Below are positions 43,987 to 52,989 of a stretch of 64,000 nt of DNA, one piece after another. A program made the translations under genes and the position numbers. Each line of letters begins with the position of its first letter. The stretch's first letter is position 1. The stretch is taken from positions 1,426,001 to 1,490,000 of the forward strand of contig CP003179.1 in assembly GCA_000237975.1 (NCBI GenBank), in the 5' to 3' direction. This stretch comes from Sulfobacillus acidophilus DSM 10332. Lineage in GTDB: Bacteria > Bacillota > Sulfobacillia > Sulfobacillales > Sulfobacillaceae. Under the pieces are notes generated by a model. The model saw only the letters and a list, made by a program, of their open reading frames with translations. It was not told the origin of the DNA and made no database searches.

Positions 43987-45702
43987 CTAGACTTGGACGG
44001 TTCCGCGGTATACAACGCCGTGGGCTCCGTCGACCGTCACGATTTGTCCGGCCGGGACCTTGGTCAGGGCATCGACCGCGCCTACGATCGTGGGCTTTCT
44101 GAGGGAGAGACCGACGATGGCGGCGTGGGAGGTTAAGCCGCCGGATTCAACAATTATGGCACTGGCGTTCTCGATAAGGGGCATCCATTCCTCATTGGTC
44201 AGGGGCGCCACCAGTACTTTACCGACGACGTCTTGCGGCGTTACCTGGTCCGGCCGTTGGACCGTAATGACCGGCCCGCTGGCGGCGGCCCGTACTCCAA
44301 CTCCTTGCCCTTTAACCACGATGTCACCAATGGTAATGACCCGCATTAAATTAGTGGTCCCGGTTTGTCCAATGGGGACGCCGGCGGTGAGGACGACCCG
44401 GTCGCCCGAGGCGACCCAGCCGTGGGCAAGCGCGGTCGTCACCGCGTTATCCATCATTTGGTCCGTACTGTGTGCCCGGGCGGTTACCACCGGCACTACG
44501 CCCCACACAATCGCAAGCCGGCGAGCAATCGGCAGGTAGGGCGTCAAGGCGATAATGGGTACGCGCGGTCGCAAAGCCGCCACCGCCAGGGCGGTCGAAC
44601 CCGATTCGGTGGCACTTAAAATAGCTCGCGCCTGGAGATCTTCGGCGGCGGTTACGGACGCATGGGAAACCGCCTCGGTAATCGAGCCGCGAGTCAGATA
44701 ACGGCGAAAATGCTCCGCCTGTTGATCGGCGGCTTCTGCCACTTGCGCCATCACCCGCACGGCTTCCACCGGATAATCGCCGCTGGCGGTTTCGGCCGAT
44801 AGCATGACGGCATCGGTGCCGTCCATAATCGCGTGAGCCACATCGGTGACCTCCGCTCGGGTGGGACGCGGGTGGGCAATCATCGATTCCAGCATTTGGG
44901 TGGCGGTGACCACCGGTTTACCGGCCCTATTCGCGGCGGCAATAATTTTCTTCTGCAGCCAGGGGACTTCTTCAACCGGCAATTCAATGCCTAAGTCACC
45001 CCGGGCGACCATGACCCCGTCGGCCACCGTGACGATGGCCTCAATGGCTTCTACGGCTTGGACGTTTTCGATTTTGGCCATAATGGGAATGAGGCGGCCG
45101 TGGTCCTCCAATTCCCGGCGGATGGCGATAATGTCGTCGGGGCTTCGCACAAAAGACGCGGCAATCCAGTCAACCCCTTCTTCTACGCCCATAGCCAGGG
45201 CCACCCGATCTTCTTTGGTGAGAATGTCTAGATCCCATGGGCGATCCGGGCTAATCATTTTTTTCCGGTTCATGAGACGTCCCCCGATGAGCACTTCGGC
45301 TTCCAAGGGATCGCCGGTGGCCAGGATGCGAAGGACAATATTCCCGTCATCTAATATGAGGCGGGTCCCGGCCGTCAGTTGAGTTAAAATCCGTGGCTCG
45401 TCCACTTGGATGTCGGCTGCCTGGGTGCCGACGCGCACACGTTGGCCGGGGACTAGGGTCAGGCCGGCGGCATCGGTGGTAATCCGGATTTCGGGGCCGG
45501 CCGTATCCAGCATAATAGCCAGCGGTCGGCCCGTTTGGGTTTCGACGGCGCGGATTTGGCGAATGGTTTCACGGTGGGTTTCAACGTCTCCATGGGATAA
45601 ATTAATCCGGGCGACATCCATGCCGGCTTCGGCCAGTGCCGCCAGACGGTCGAATGAGCGCGTGGCCGGACCGATGGTGGCCACAATTTTGGTGCGTCTC
45701 AA
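43987..45702 (-). CDS. pyk: Pyruvate kinase with C-terminal PEP-utilising domain
   Basis: This enzyme makes pyruvate and ATP from PEP and ADP in glycolysis. The 571-residue protein is longer than the 470-residue form because of a C-terminal swivelling domain of the PEP-utiliser type (VVKGQGVGVRAA to VDGAHGVVYRG), including ESGGLTSHAAIVG. This is the Geobacillus-like architecture. The core has TKIVATIGPATRS, the K+/Mg2+ site MVARGDLGIELPVEEVP and TATQMLESMI. It lies 28 bases after the dehydrogenase gene on the same strand and is probably cotranscribed with it. Confidence 0.96.
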   Translation of the reverse strand: MRRTKIVATIGPATRSFDRLAALAEAGMDVARINLSHGDVETHRETIRQIRAVETQTGRPLAIMLDTAGPEIRITTDAAGLTLVPGQRVRVGTQAADIQVDEPRILTQLTAGTRLILDDGNIVLRILATGDPLEAEVLIGGRLMNRKKMISPDRPWDLDILTKEDRVALAMGVEEGVDWIAASFVRSPDDIIAIRRELEDHGRLIPIMAKIENVQAVEAIEAIVTVADGVMVARGDLGIELPVEEVPWLQKKIIAAANRAGKPVVTATQMLESMIAHPRPTRAEVTDVAHAIMDGTDAVMLSAETASGDYPVEAVRVMAQVAEAADQQAEHFRRYLTRGSITEAVSHASVTAAEDLQARAILSATESGSTALAVAALRPRVPIIALTPYLPIARRLAIVWGVVPVVTARAHSTDQMMDNAVTTALAHGWVASGDRVVLTAGVPIGQTGTTNLMRVITIGDIVVKGQGVGVRAAASGPVITVQRPDQVTPQDVVGKVLVAPLTNEEWMPLIENASAIIVESGGLTSHAAIVGLSLRKPTIVGAVDALTKVPAGQIVTVDGAHGVVYRGTVQV

Positions 45703-45730
45703 GCGATAAAGCCTCCTCTTAAGGCCCAGG

Positions 45731-46681
45731 TTAGCGTGTTTCGGCTTGGGAGGGATCCACGATGACCCCGATTTTGCCTTGGGTTTGGCCCGACTCGCTC
45801 AGCCGATGGGCGGCGGGTAGGTCTTCCAACGGGAAAACTTGCTGAACAATCGGGCGGATTCGGCCGTCGGTGAAGAAGGCACCTAGTTTGGCTAGTTTTT
45901 CGCCGTCCGGTTCGAGGAAAAACCATTCCCCCCGAACTTGGTACCGGGCCGCCATTGCGGCATCCGGTTGACGGACGATAGACACTAAGACGCCTCCGGG
46001 TTTCAGAACCTGAAAGCTCCGGTCTTGAACGGTCCCCCCGATGGTGTCCAGCACGACATCGACCGAGTCCATAGCCGTTTCAAACGGTTGGTGTTGATAG
46101 TCAATCACCTGATCGGCCCCGAGTGACCGGACATACGGGTGCCGCTCCGCGCGAGCGGTTGTGATGACCTCGGCCCCCAAGGCTTTGGCCAACTGAATGG
46201 CGTATCCGCCCACCCCTCCGGCCCCTCCGTGAATCAACACCCGTTGTTGAGGCCTGACTTGGGCAATATCGACTAAAGCATGCCAAGCCGTCAGTCCGGC
46301 TAAAGGAGCCGAGGCGGCTTCTAAATAGGTGAGCGTCGGCGGTTTCGGCGCCACCAGGGACTCGTGTACGATGACCGTTTGGGCGTAGGTGCCGGGTCGG
46401 TCAATGGCCGGGCGGGTAAACACCGGGTCTCCCGGTTTAAAGCGGGTGACCTGTGACCCGACGGCGGCAATGCGACCGGCCGCATCCCAACCTAATATGG
46501 CGGGAAAGCTCAGCGGACGTTGCGCTTTCAAGAGTCCTTGGCGCATTTTCCAGTCGATGGGGTTGACCGATGTGGCATAAATTTCGATAGCCACATCTTG
46601 AGGCCCCAAGGGCAGGGTCGGGACGTCTGCAAGACGAAACACTTCCGGACCGCCATAATCGTCGATAACCATTGCCAGCAT
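45731..46681 (-). CDS. Zinc-independent MDR-type NADPH:quinone reductase-like dehydrogenase
   Basis: This 316-residue medium-chain dehydrogenase/reductase has the quinone-oxidoreductase pattern: MVIDDYGGPEVFRLADVP, ATSVNPIDWKMRQG, GWDAAGRIAAVG, and the NADP-binding VLIHGGAGGVGGYAIQLAKALGAEVITTA. The zinc ligands of alcohol dehydrogenases are absent. ATG at 46681 (AAAGGAG about 12 bases upstream) is chosen. A longer reading frame runs back into the decayed ligase upstream and is not real. The substrate is unknown. It precedes pyk on one likely transcript. Confidence 0.82.
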   Translation of the reverse strand: MLAMVIDDYGGPEVFRLADVPTLPLGPQDVAIEIYATSVNPIDWKMRQGLLKAQRPLSFPAILGWDAAGRIAAVGSQVTRFKPGDPVFTRPAIDRPGTYAQTVIVHESLVAPKPPTLTYLEAASAPLAGLTAWHALVDIAQVRPQQRVLIHGGAGGVGGYAIQLAKALGAEVITTARAERHPYVRSLGADQVIDYQHQPFETAMDSVDVVLDTIGGTVQDRSFQVLKPGGVLVSIVRQPDAAMAARYQVRGEWFFLEPDGEKLAKLGAFFTDGRIRPIVQQVFPLEDLPAAHRLSESGQTQGKIGVIVDPSQAETR

Positions 46682-46839
46682 GCCAATGAACGCTCCTTTA
46701 TGTACTGCGGCTCGTTTCATTCTTATTGTGCCACAAAACGTGCCGCGGATTGGCGTAACCAGGCGATTATGCTTGATATTGTTGCCGTCATCGATATTTG
46801 AAGATATTTCCCGCACCACTACGGGGGATGGGCCCGATA

Positions 46840-47370
46840 TGCCGTCGGCGAGCGTCCAATGATAGGTGTCGACCGGCGGCAAGGAGACGATGGCGGTGAC
46901 GGTTTCTCCCGTATTCGGGATGCGGCAACTCGATCACGGCACCGTCGGTGACGGCGAGCTGACACAGAATCGCGTTTTCCCCTTCCAGGGCGATACACAG
47001 GCTTACCGCTTGTAATGATGAGATCTTGTGTGCGGTGGACGAGGATCATTCGGGCTTCGTCGTCACTCGTGGCGGCCAAGCGTTTTGGTTGACAGCCGGG
47101 TAGCTTTCGGGTTATTCCAATAGCTTTTCATCCAGGGCTTGTCCCGGATCCACCGCTCGCCGACCTCTCCCGGCGCCACGTTTTGGCCGGCTTCGGTGAC
47201 GACCCGGGTTTCCGTGCGTGACATCGAGCGGGACGGAGCCCGGCAAGCCGTAGGGTGTTATCCCGTTGGTTTGCCGGGCCGATTTCTGATATGAATAGTG
47301 CCCATGGTCGATGAGCGCGGCGTGCTGCGGTATTGCGGGTGCGAATCTCACCAACGCTGGGCATGGCATT
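46840..47370 (-). pseudogene. Decayed AMP-dependent acyl-CoA ligase
   Basis: No intact reading frame exists here, but translated pieces in different minus-strand frames line up in order with the C-terminal half of acyl-CoA ligases. They are TRVVTEAGQNVAPGEVGE followed by WMKSYWNNPKAT (hinge-proximal core), then DLIITSG (the DLI-x-x-GG block), then ENAILCQLAVTDGAVIELPHPEYG and ETVTAIVSLPP (C-terminal domain). Several frameshifts and a stop separate them, and the N-terminal half is missing. It lies just downstream of the intact acyl-CoA ligase at 47378, on the same strand, so it may be an old neighbour or a diverged duplicate. Confidence 0.72.
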
Positions 47371-47377
47371 GGCGCTC

Positions 47378-48994
47378 CTAGCCGTCTTGGGGCGTGAGGT
47401 AATCGCGGTATTGATCCCGTAGGGTACGTTTCATAAATTTACCGACCGAGGTCTTGGGGATTTCCGGCAAAAAGAGAATGTCGTCGGGGAGCCACCATTT
47501 GGGAAATATTTTCGCTAAATGTTCGAGGAGTTCCTCTTTGGTCGCGGTCCGTCGGTCCTTGAGAACCACAAAGGCAAGAGGCCGCTCATCCCATTTTGGA
47601 TGGGGAACCCCCACCACCGCCGCTTCAAAAATTGCCGGGTGGGCCATCAAGGCGTTTTCCACATCGACCGAGGATATCCATTCACCTCCGCTTTTGACCA
47701 AATCTTTGGTCCGATCAACCAAATGGACATAGCCTTCCGGGTTAATGGTGGCGACGTCGCCGGTTTTGAGCCATCCCCCTTCAAAACTTTCGCGTGTTCG
47801 ATCATCATGGTAATATTCGTCGGCAATCCAGGGGCCCCGTAACCACAGTTCGCCCATGGATTCTCCGTCCCAAGGGATATCTTGTCCATCACGGACCAAC
47901 CGCATAAAGAGACCGGGGACCAATAGGCCTTGGGTGGCGCGGACGGCTAGCCGTTCTGCCGCCGGTCGGTCCGCCAACGTGCTTTTCAGACGCGAAAAAG
48001 TGGCCAATGGGCTGGTTTCGGTCATTCCGTACGCATGGACAAAAGGAACACCGAAGGTTTCCTCAAAGGTTTGAATTAAAGCCGGGGGTGCCGCGGATCC
48101 TCCGCACAACGCCATCCGCAAGCTGAGCGGGGTTGGGTTTTCTTCCAGCACTTTGGCGACCCCGAGCCAGACCGTGGGCACCCCGGCCGAAACGGTGACG
48201 CCTTCGGTGGCCATCAGGTGGACTAAATCCCGGGGCGTCGGGGCGAGCCCCGGCATGACGATATTGGCCCCGAACCATATCGCCGCAAAGGGCAGGCCCC
48301 AAGCGTTGACGTGAAACATGGGCACAATGGGCATTACGGTATCGCTTTCGGAGAGGGCGGCGGTGTTGGCGAGGCCCATGGCCATACTGTGTAAAAAGAT
48401 TCCGCGATGGGAGTACACGACGCCTTTGGGATTGCCTGTGGTGGCGGAGGTATAACACATGCCGAGGGGCTGATCTTCCGGCCAGTCGGGATCGTATGCC
48501 GCCATTGACGGGTCGGCCCCGTTCACGAGCGCTTCATAGCTATGCGCCGGCTTAATCGGGCTTTGGCCCGGATCGGGGTCCGGCCCCAGAATGATGAGGT
48601 GCTCGACCGTCGGGAGTTGGTCTTTTAACGTGTCCATTAAGGGTAACAACCCTTCGTCGACGATTAATACCCGGTCTTCGGCGTGGTTAATAATATAGCG
48701 GATGTGGTCGGGCGATAAGCGCAGGTTGATCGTATGTAAGACGGCTCCCATCAAGGGAACGGCAAAATAAACTTCTAAATGACGGAAGTCGTTCCAAGCC
48801 AAGGTACCGACCCGGTCGCCGGGCTGTACGCCCAATGACCGAAGGGCGGCGGATAGTTGCCGCACGCGTTGGCCAAAGTCCCGATATTGATAGCGATGCA
48901 CACCGGTGGGGGTGCGGGTGACAATCCATTTATCGCCGTACATATGTTGGGAATAATCAAACATATTAAACAAGTTTAAGGGTGTAGACATCAT
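47378..48994 (-). CDS. Fatty-acid/acyl-CoA ligase (AMP-forming)
   Basis: This ANL-family ligase activates a carboxylic acid to acyl-AMP and then acyl-CoA. The 538-residue protein has the P-loop-like MCYTSATTGNPKGVVYSHRG, the acyl pocket and A5 motif VHAYGMTETSPLATFSR, GWLKTGDVATINPEGYVHLVDRTKD, and the C-terminal catalytic Lys in IPKTSVGKFMKRTLRD. It is closest in pattern to medium/long-chain fatty acyl-CoA synthetases. The ATG at 48994 follows AAGGAGG by 8 bases; an upstream in-frame ATG is rejected. It appears to be transcribed alone. Confidence 0.87.
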   Translation of the reverse strand: MMSTPLNLFNMFDYSQHMYGDKWIVTRTPTGVHRYQYRDFGQRVRQLSAALRSLGVQPGDRVGTLAWNDFRHLEVYFAVPLMGAVLHTINLRLSPDHIRYIINHAEDRVLIVDEGLLPLMDTLKDQLPTVEHLIILGPDPDPGQSPIKPAHSYEALVNGADPSMAAYDPDWPEDQPLGMCYTSATTGNPKGVVYSHRGIFLHSMAMGLANTAALSESDTVMPIVPMFHVNAWGLPFAAIWFGANIVMPGLAPTPRDLVHLMATEGVTVSAGVPTVWLGVAKVLEENPTPLSLRMALCGGSAAPPALIQTFEETFGVPFVHAYGMTETSPLATFSRLKSTLADRPAAERLAVRATQGLLVPGLFMRLVRDGQDIPWDGESMGELWLRGPWIADEYYHDDRTRESFEGGWLKTGDVATINPEGYVHLVDRTKDLVKSGGEWISSVDVENALMAHPAIFEAAVVGVPHPKWDERPLAFVVLKDRRTATKEELLEHLAKIFPKWWLPDDILFLPEIPKTSVGKFMKRTLRDQYRDYLTPQDG

Positions 48995-49494
48995 GGCGGC
49001 CGCCTCCTTGATTAGATTCCGAACGTGTCGATATATTTTTGCAGATATCAATACTGTTAGAATTCAATTGATTTGATTTATACTATAGCCGGTTTCCGGG
49101 CGCTGTCTAGGGTCAAATGACTCGTAAAAGAAGCGGGATGTCATGCGGGAAGGCACCACGGTATTCGATCCGACCTCAATCAAATCGGGCCTCTGTGCAC
49201 TTCTGTTTTTGGCCCGATGGGGGTGCCGATGCCTGGACCGGATCGGGTCAGCAATCTCACCATTCGTGCCATCGAACGAAAGACTATCGGGCGGCGGTGG
49301 AATTCGGGTATCCCGACCTTTATCCCTAGGTGCGCTGACGGGTGTGTGCCCGACTCATAAGTATCGGCTTGGCCGTCGGCGGCTTGAGAGATCGCGCGAA
49401 AGTGTAGCGCACGGCCCCCAGGTCACGATTATGACGCCCGGAGGATCTGCCTGTGAGGCGATAAAGGCCTCCGGGGGCGCCGGAGGCCGATAGG
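48995..49494. other. Gene-free stretch between acyl-CoA ligase and zinc-ribbon gene
   Basis: The part next to the ligase (49010-49090) is AT-rich and should hold its minus-strand promoter, with TATAGTATAAAT-like boxes. The remaining 400 bases have only short frames without ribosome sites or recognisable domains. One of them (plus strand, 49143-49493) is open for 116 codons, but its product looks like no protein family I know. Confidence 0.4.
49464..49489 (-). terminator. Hairpin after the zinc-ribbon gene
   Basis: GGCCTCCGG and CCGGAGGCC form a 9-base stem. On the minus strand it follows the zinc-ribbon stop by a few bases and leads into TTTAT, a weak T-run. Confidence 0.6.
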
Positions 49495-49653
49495 TTACTT
49501 GGCGGACTCGGGTGCTTGATCCACCAGATAGCGGTCCCCGCCATATTGAATTCGATCGGAGGCACATCGGGGACAAGTCGTGGCCTTAGGACCGGCCGGC
49601 AACAAAAAAATCTGGTCGCAATCAAAGCACTTATATTCGCTCCACTTCGCCAT
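49495..49653 (-). CDS. Small zinc-ribbon protein
   Basis: This 52-residue protein starts MAKWSEYKCFDCDQIFLL and has two CxxC knuckles (CFDC at 9-12 and CPRC, about 20 residues later), the layout of a small zinc ribbon such as FmdB-like or rubredoxin-type proteins. The ATG is preceded by AAAGAGGGG. It is too short for many gene callers. It is divergent from the aromatic-acid operon. Its intergenic region contains a perfect palindrome at 49708. The function is unknown; a nucleic-acid-binding or metal-handling role is possible. Confidence 0.72.
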   Translation of the reverse strand: MAKWSEYKCFDCDQIFLLPAGPKATTCPRCASDRIQYGGDRYLVDQAPESAK

Positions 49654-49707
49654 AATACCCCTCTTTTCTTACATCGGATAACATGAATCGTGAATAATAT
49701 AACACAA

Positions 49708-49721
49708 ATACCTCGAGGTAT
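49708..49721. promoter_or_regulatory. Perfect 14-base palindrome in the divergent region
   Basis: ATACCTCGAGGTAT is a perfect palindrome between the zinc-ribbon gene (minus) and the aromatic-acid operon (plus). Near-symmetric CGTGA and TCACG flank it, at 49689-49693 and 49721-49725. It has the look of a dimeric regulator site. Confidence 0.5.
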
Positions 49722-49807
49722 CACGGAAAGATGTAAGGAATATCCGCCTCCGTCTTGTTGTGCGAGAGTTGCGAAAGCGCGGCGCATTTGGTAAAATCAG
49801 TCCATAC

Positions 49808-49828
49808 ATTATATATAATATATGATAC
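49808..49828 (+). promoter_or_regulatory. AT-rich palindrome and -10-like box before the CoA ligase
   Basis: ATTATATATAAT (49808-49819) is a perfect 12-base palindrome containing TATAAT, 31 bases before the start codon of the aromatic-acid CoA ligase gene. No -35 box at standard spacing is evident, which would fit an activated promoter. Confidence 0.45.
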
Positions 49829-49850
49829 TCGCGGAAACGGGGGAGGTTCG

Positions 49851-51458
49851 GTGGTCACCATCGAGGACTATGTGCTTCATGGGACGGACGCGCAGAAAGC
49901 GTATCTCCAGGGATTGACCTGGCCGCAAGTGGTCGGCGCGGTTGTCGACAGAGCGGGCGACGCGATTGCAGTCTTTGATGGGCCGCATACCTATCGCTGG
50001 CGCGACTGGTGGACCGCTGCCGGTCAATTGGCCGCGGGATTGCATGCGTTCGGTATTCAAAAGGGCGATGTCGTGGCGGTCTATCTTCCGAATTCCTGGG
50101 AGTTTTTAGTGGCCCACTTAGGCATAGCTTGGGTAGGGGCGGTCATGTTGCCCTTACACTTGGCGCATGGGGAACATGAATTGCGGGCGTTACTGGAGCG
50201 TGTTGACGCACGCTTAATCATCATGACGGCCGAATGGCGGGGAAAAAATTATCGCGCGTTGGGCGAAGCGCTAGAGACGCCGGATCGACGGGTTATCTGG
50301 GTAGGTCCTTCGTTGGCCGACGATCTCCGCTGGGAGGGTTTCATGGGATCCCGTCATATGTCGGTACCGTTGGCCCGGCTGGATCCGAACGATCCGTTTG
50401 TGTTATTGGCCTCTTCCGGTACGGCGTCGTCTCGGCCTAAAATTTGCCTGCATAGCCACGACGGCTTGTTGTCGAACGCATGGGCGGCCGCTCGGGACGG
50501 TAAATACCAACTCCAAGACGTCATCATCAGTGCCAGTCCTTTTTCCCATGCGTTTGGACTCCTGTCGGTGCATTTAAGCGCGGTGACGGGGCATGCGATG
50601 GCCCTCTTACCCTATTGGGACGTATCGTTGTTAAGTGAACGCGTCCAAGCGAGTCGGGCCTCGGTGTTGTTTGCGGTGCCGGCGCAACTGCGGGATCTGG
50701 TCGATCAGGGTCCTTCCCTCACACTGCGCGAGGTCCGGACCGGTGGGGCAGCCGTGCCGGCGGACTTGGTGGAGGACGTAAGGCGTCACCTACAGGCAGG
50801 AGTCATTGTGCAGTGGGGCATGACGGAAGTGGGCGCGGGATGTTATACACGGCCGGACGACGACGCGGACGTCGCAAGCCGAAGCGTGGGTCGGCCTTGC
50901 CGGGGCGCGGAAGTGCGGGTGGTTGAAAACGGACGGGATGTCGAGCCGGGCCAACTCGGTGAGCTATGGTACCGAAGCCCCTATCAATTTCGGGGCTACT
51001 ATCGCGATCCCGAGTTATCGCGACAAATTGTCGACGACGAGGGATGGATCCACACCGGCGACTTGGCCCAAATGAACCCCGACGGGACGGTTCAGTACCG
51101 CGGGCGCCGCACGGAACTCATCAATCGGGGCGGGTTAAAGTTTAGCGCACTGGAAGTCGAGTCGTTGCTGACCGATTTACCCGGGGTGTCGCAGCTGGCT
51201 GTCATCGCGCAACCGGATCGCCGTTTAGGCGAGCGGGCGCTGCTGGTGGTGGCGTTGAAGCCCGGTACGCGGCTCGAATTAACCGATGTCCGCGACCATT
51301 TGGCGCAAAAGCAGTTGGCGAAATATAAGTGGCCTGAAGAACTGGTGGTTTTGAATCGGTTGCCTACGACGCCCAGTGGTAAAATTGCGCGGGCGCGCTT
51401 GGAGGAGGCGGTTCGAACGGTTCAAAAAGGTTGGTCGGACGCCGTTTCCGGTAACTAG
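49851..51458 (+). CDS. AMP-dependent CoA ligase (aromatic or cyclic acid type)
   Basis: This 535-residue ANL-superfamily ligase is the first gene of a four-gene catabolic operon. Motifs: LLASSGTASSRPKICLHSH (a variant of the TSGTTGxPK loop, keeping the PK), VQWGMTEVGAGCYTRP, GWIHTGDLAQMNPDGTVQYRGR, and the catalytic Lys in TPSGKIARARL. The pattern resembles cyclohexanecarboxylate-CoA and 2,3-dihydroxybenzoate-AMP ligases. Given the gentisate dioxygenase and thioesterase next to it, a hydroxybenzoate or salicylate substrate is inferred. GTG at 49851 follows GGGGGAGG; the in-frame ATG 96 bases earlier is not supported. Confidence 0.78.
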   Translation: MVTIEDYVLHGTDAQKAYLQGLTWPQVVGAVVDRAGDAIAVFDGPHTYRWRDWWTAAGQLAAGLHAFGIQKGDVVAVYLPNSWEFLVAHLGIAWVGAVMLPLHLAHGEHELRALLERVDARLIIMTAEWRGKNYRALGEALETPDRRVIWVGPSLADDLRWEGFMGSRHMSVPLARLDPNDPFVLLASSGTASSRPKICLHSHDGLLSNAWAAARDGKYQLQDVIISASPFSHAFGLLSVHLSAVTGHAMALLPYWDVSLLSERVQASRASVLFAVPAQLRDLVDQGPSLTLREVRTGGAAVPADLVEDVRRHLQAGVIVQWGMTEVGAGCYTRPDDDADVASRSVGRPCRGAEVRVVENGRDVEPGQLGELWYRSPYQFRGYYRDPELSRQIVDDEGWIHTGDLAQMNPDGTVQYRGRRTELINRGGLKFSALEVESLLTDLPGVSQLAVIAQPDRRLGERALLVVALKPGTRLELTDVRDHLAQKQLAKYKWPEELVVLNRLPTTPSGKIARARLEEAVRTVQKGWSDAVSGN

Positions 51459-51477
51459 AGAGGAGGAGCGACTCAGA

Positions 51478-52509
51478 ATGACAGCGGATCCCTATGAAGC
51501 CATTGATGCGTTAGGAGCGGCCCCCTTATGGCGCTATTACGGGAATTTATTCCCCCCCGAGCCGGTGACCGCGGCGGTTCCCTTTTTATGGCGATACGAT
51601 GCGTTACGCCCATATATGCTTCACTTTGCCGAGGCTCTCTCCTTGCAAGAAGCGGAACGGCGCGTTCTCATGCTGGTGAATCCGGGATTGAAGGAACCGC
51701 CCGCGACGGTGGATAATCTCTACGCCGGTATCCAGATTATTTTGCCGGGCGAAACGGCTCAAGCCCATCGGCATTCGGCCAATGCATTTCGGTTCATCAT
51801 TGAAGGAGAAGGCGCTTACACGACGGTCAACGGGGAACGCGTGCATATGCACCCGGGGGATTTCTTGCTTACGCCCGGATGGCATTGGCATGACCATTCG
51901 CATGAAGGTCAGGGACCGATGATGTGGCTGGACGGGCTAGACTATCCGTTGGTCAACAAAATGGAAGCGGCATTTTTTGAACTGCTGGGAGAACGGTTAC
52001 AAACACCAACGGTGCCGGACGATCAATCCCAGCGCCTCTTTATCCATGGACGGTTAACCCCGCGCTGGCTTCATCGGATAGGCGCCGCCTCCCCGATTGG
52101 CAATTACCCCTGGGCCGAAACCGAAAAAGCGTTCGAGGCCATTGGGGACAGTGTACCAGGCAGCCCGGTCGACGGGATTGTATTGGAATATACCAATCCC
52201 TGGACCGGCGGGCCGGTGATGCCGACCATGTCATGCCGCATTAGTCGCCTTCGACCGGGATTTTCCGGCCAACCGTTTCGGCACACCGCGAGTACGATAT
52301 TTCATGTTGTCCGCGGTCACGGGATTACCCGGGTGAATGGGGTGGACCTTCACTGGGGGCCGCATGACGTGTTTGCCGTACCCGGGTGGTCCGTTTACCG
52401 ACATGAAAATCTGGCGACCGACGAGGACGCGGTCCTGTTTCACTATAGCGACGAACCGGCTCAACAAGCTTTAGGGCTTTATCGCGTCGACGACCGACCG
52501 TTCCGCTGA
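51478..52509 (+). CDS. Gentisate 1,2-dioxygenase
   Basis: This Fe(II) bicupin cleaves the gentisate ring to maleylpyruvate. The 343-residue protein has an N-terminal cupin with the metal-binding pattern QAHRHSANAFRFIIEGEG (His97, His99) and GDFLLTPGWHWHDHSHEG, and a second cupin (residues about 240-330: FRHTASTIFHVVRGHG, HDVFAVPGWSVYRHEN). The length agrees with the family (340-375). ATG at 51478 follows GAGGAGGAG. The downstream FAA-hydrolase-family gene would take the next step. 1-Hydroxy-2-naphthoate or salicylate dioxygenase, close relatives, are possible alternatives. Confidence 0.86.
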   Translation: MTADPYEAIDALGAAPLWRYYGNLFPPEPVTAAVPFLWRYDALRPYMLHFAEALSLQEAERRVLMLVNPGLKEPPATVDNLYAGIQIILPGETAQAHRHSANAFRFIIEGEGAYTTVNGERVHMHPGDFLLTPGWHWHDHSHEGQGPMMWLDGLDYPLVNKMEAAFFELLGERLQTPTVPDDQSQRLFIHGRLTPRWLHRIGAASPIGNYPWAETEKAFEAIGDSVPGSPVDGIVLEYTNPWTGGPVMPTMSCRISRLRPGFSGQPFRHTASTIFHVVRGHGITRVNGVDLHWGPHDVFAVPGWSVYRHENLATDEDAVLFHYSDEPAQQALGLYRVDDRPFR

Positions 52510-52520
52510 GGAGGATGATT

Positions 52521-52970
52521 GTGACCGAGAATTCCCACAAGGTCCATCACTGGAGCACACGAGTGCGATGGGGGGAAACGGATGCGGCGGGCTTCGTATT
52601 TTACCCCAACTATTATGCGTGGTTCGATCAAGCGAGTCATGAATTTTTGGATGCGCTCGGGTTTCCTAGTGCCGATTGGTTTAACCGCCAGGGGATCGGC
52701 ATGCCACTATTAGAAGCGCATGCCACGTTTCACCGACCGTTATTCTTTGGGGATTCGATTACGGTGGTGACGTGGGTGGAAAACCTGTCCCAGAAGTCTT
52801 TCCGGTTAGGGCACCACGTGTTGCAGTCGGATGGCACGATAGCCGCTTCCGGGTACGAAGTGCGGGCGTGGGTCCAATTTCGCGAGTCTCCGGCCAAAGC
52901 GGTTCCCCTGCCGGACGCGCTCCGTGAACAGTTGGCCCTCTACCACCGGGTTTCGGATCAGAAGTCATAA
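52521..52970 (+). CDS. Hot-dog fold acyl-CoA thioesterase (4-hydroxybenzoyl-CoA type)
   Basis: This 149-residue single hot-dog domain has the YbgC/4-hydroxybenzoyl-CoA thioesterase signature RVRWGETDAAGFVFYPNYYAWFDQASHEF; the Asp in ETDAAG is the catalytic residue in this class. The start is GTG at 52521, six bases after AGGAGG; the ATG at 52515 touches the ribosome site and is rejected. Placed between gentisate dioxygenase and the hydrolase, it probably releases a hydroxylated aromatic acid from CoA (for example gentisyl-CoA). Confidence 0.83.
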   Translation: MTENSHKVHHWSTRVRWGETDAAGFVFYPNYYAWFDQASHEFLDALGFPSADWFNRQGIGMPLLEAHATFHRPLFFGDSITVVTWVENLSQKSFRLGHHVLQSDGTIAASGYEVRAWVQFRESPAKAVPLPDALREQLALYHRVSDQKS

Positions 52971-52989
52971 CGAGGAGAGAGTAACGACG

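Noticed and set aside
46682-46882. Extended N-terminus of the MDR dehydrogenase
   Set aside because: The extra residues run into the decayed ligase sequence; the ribosome site supports ATG 46681.
49143-49493. 116-codon plus-strand frame
   Set aside because: It has no ribosome site and no family pattern, and it runs through the hairpin that follows the zinc-ribbon gene.
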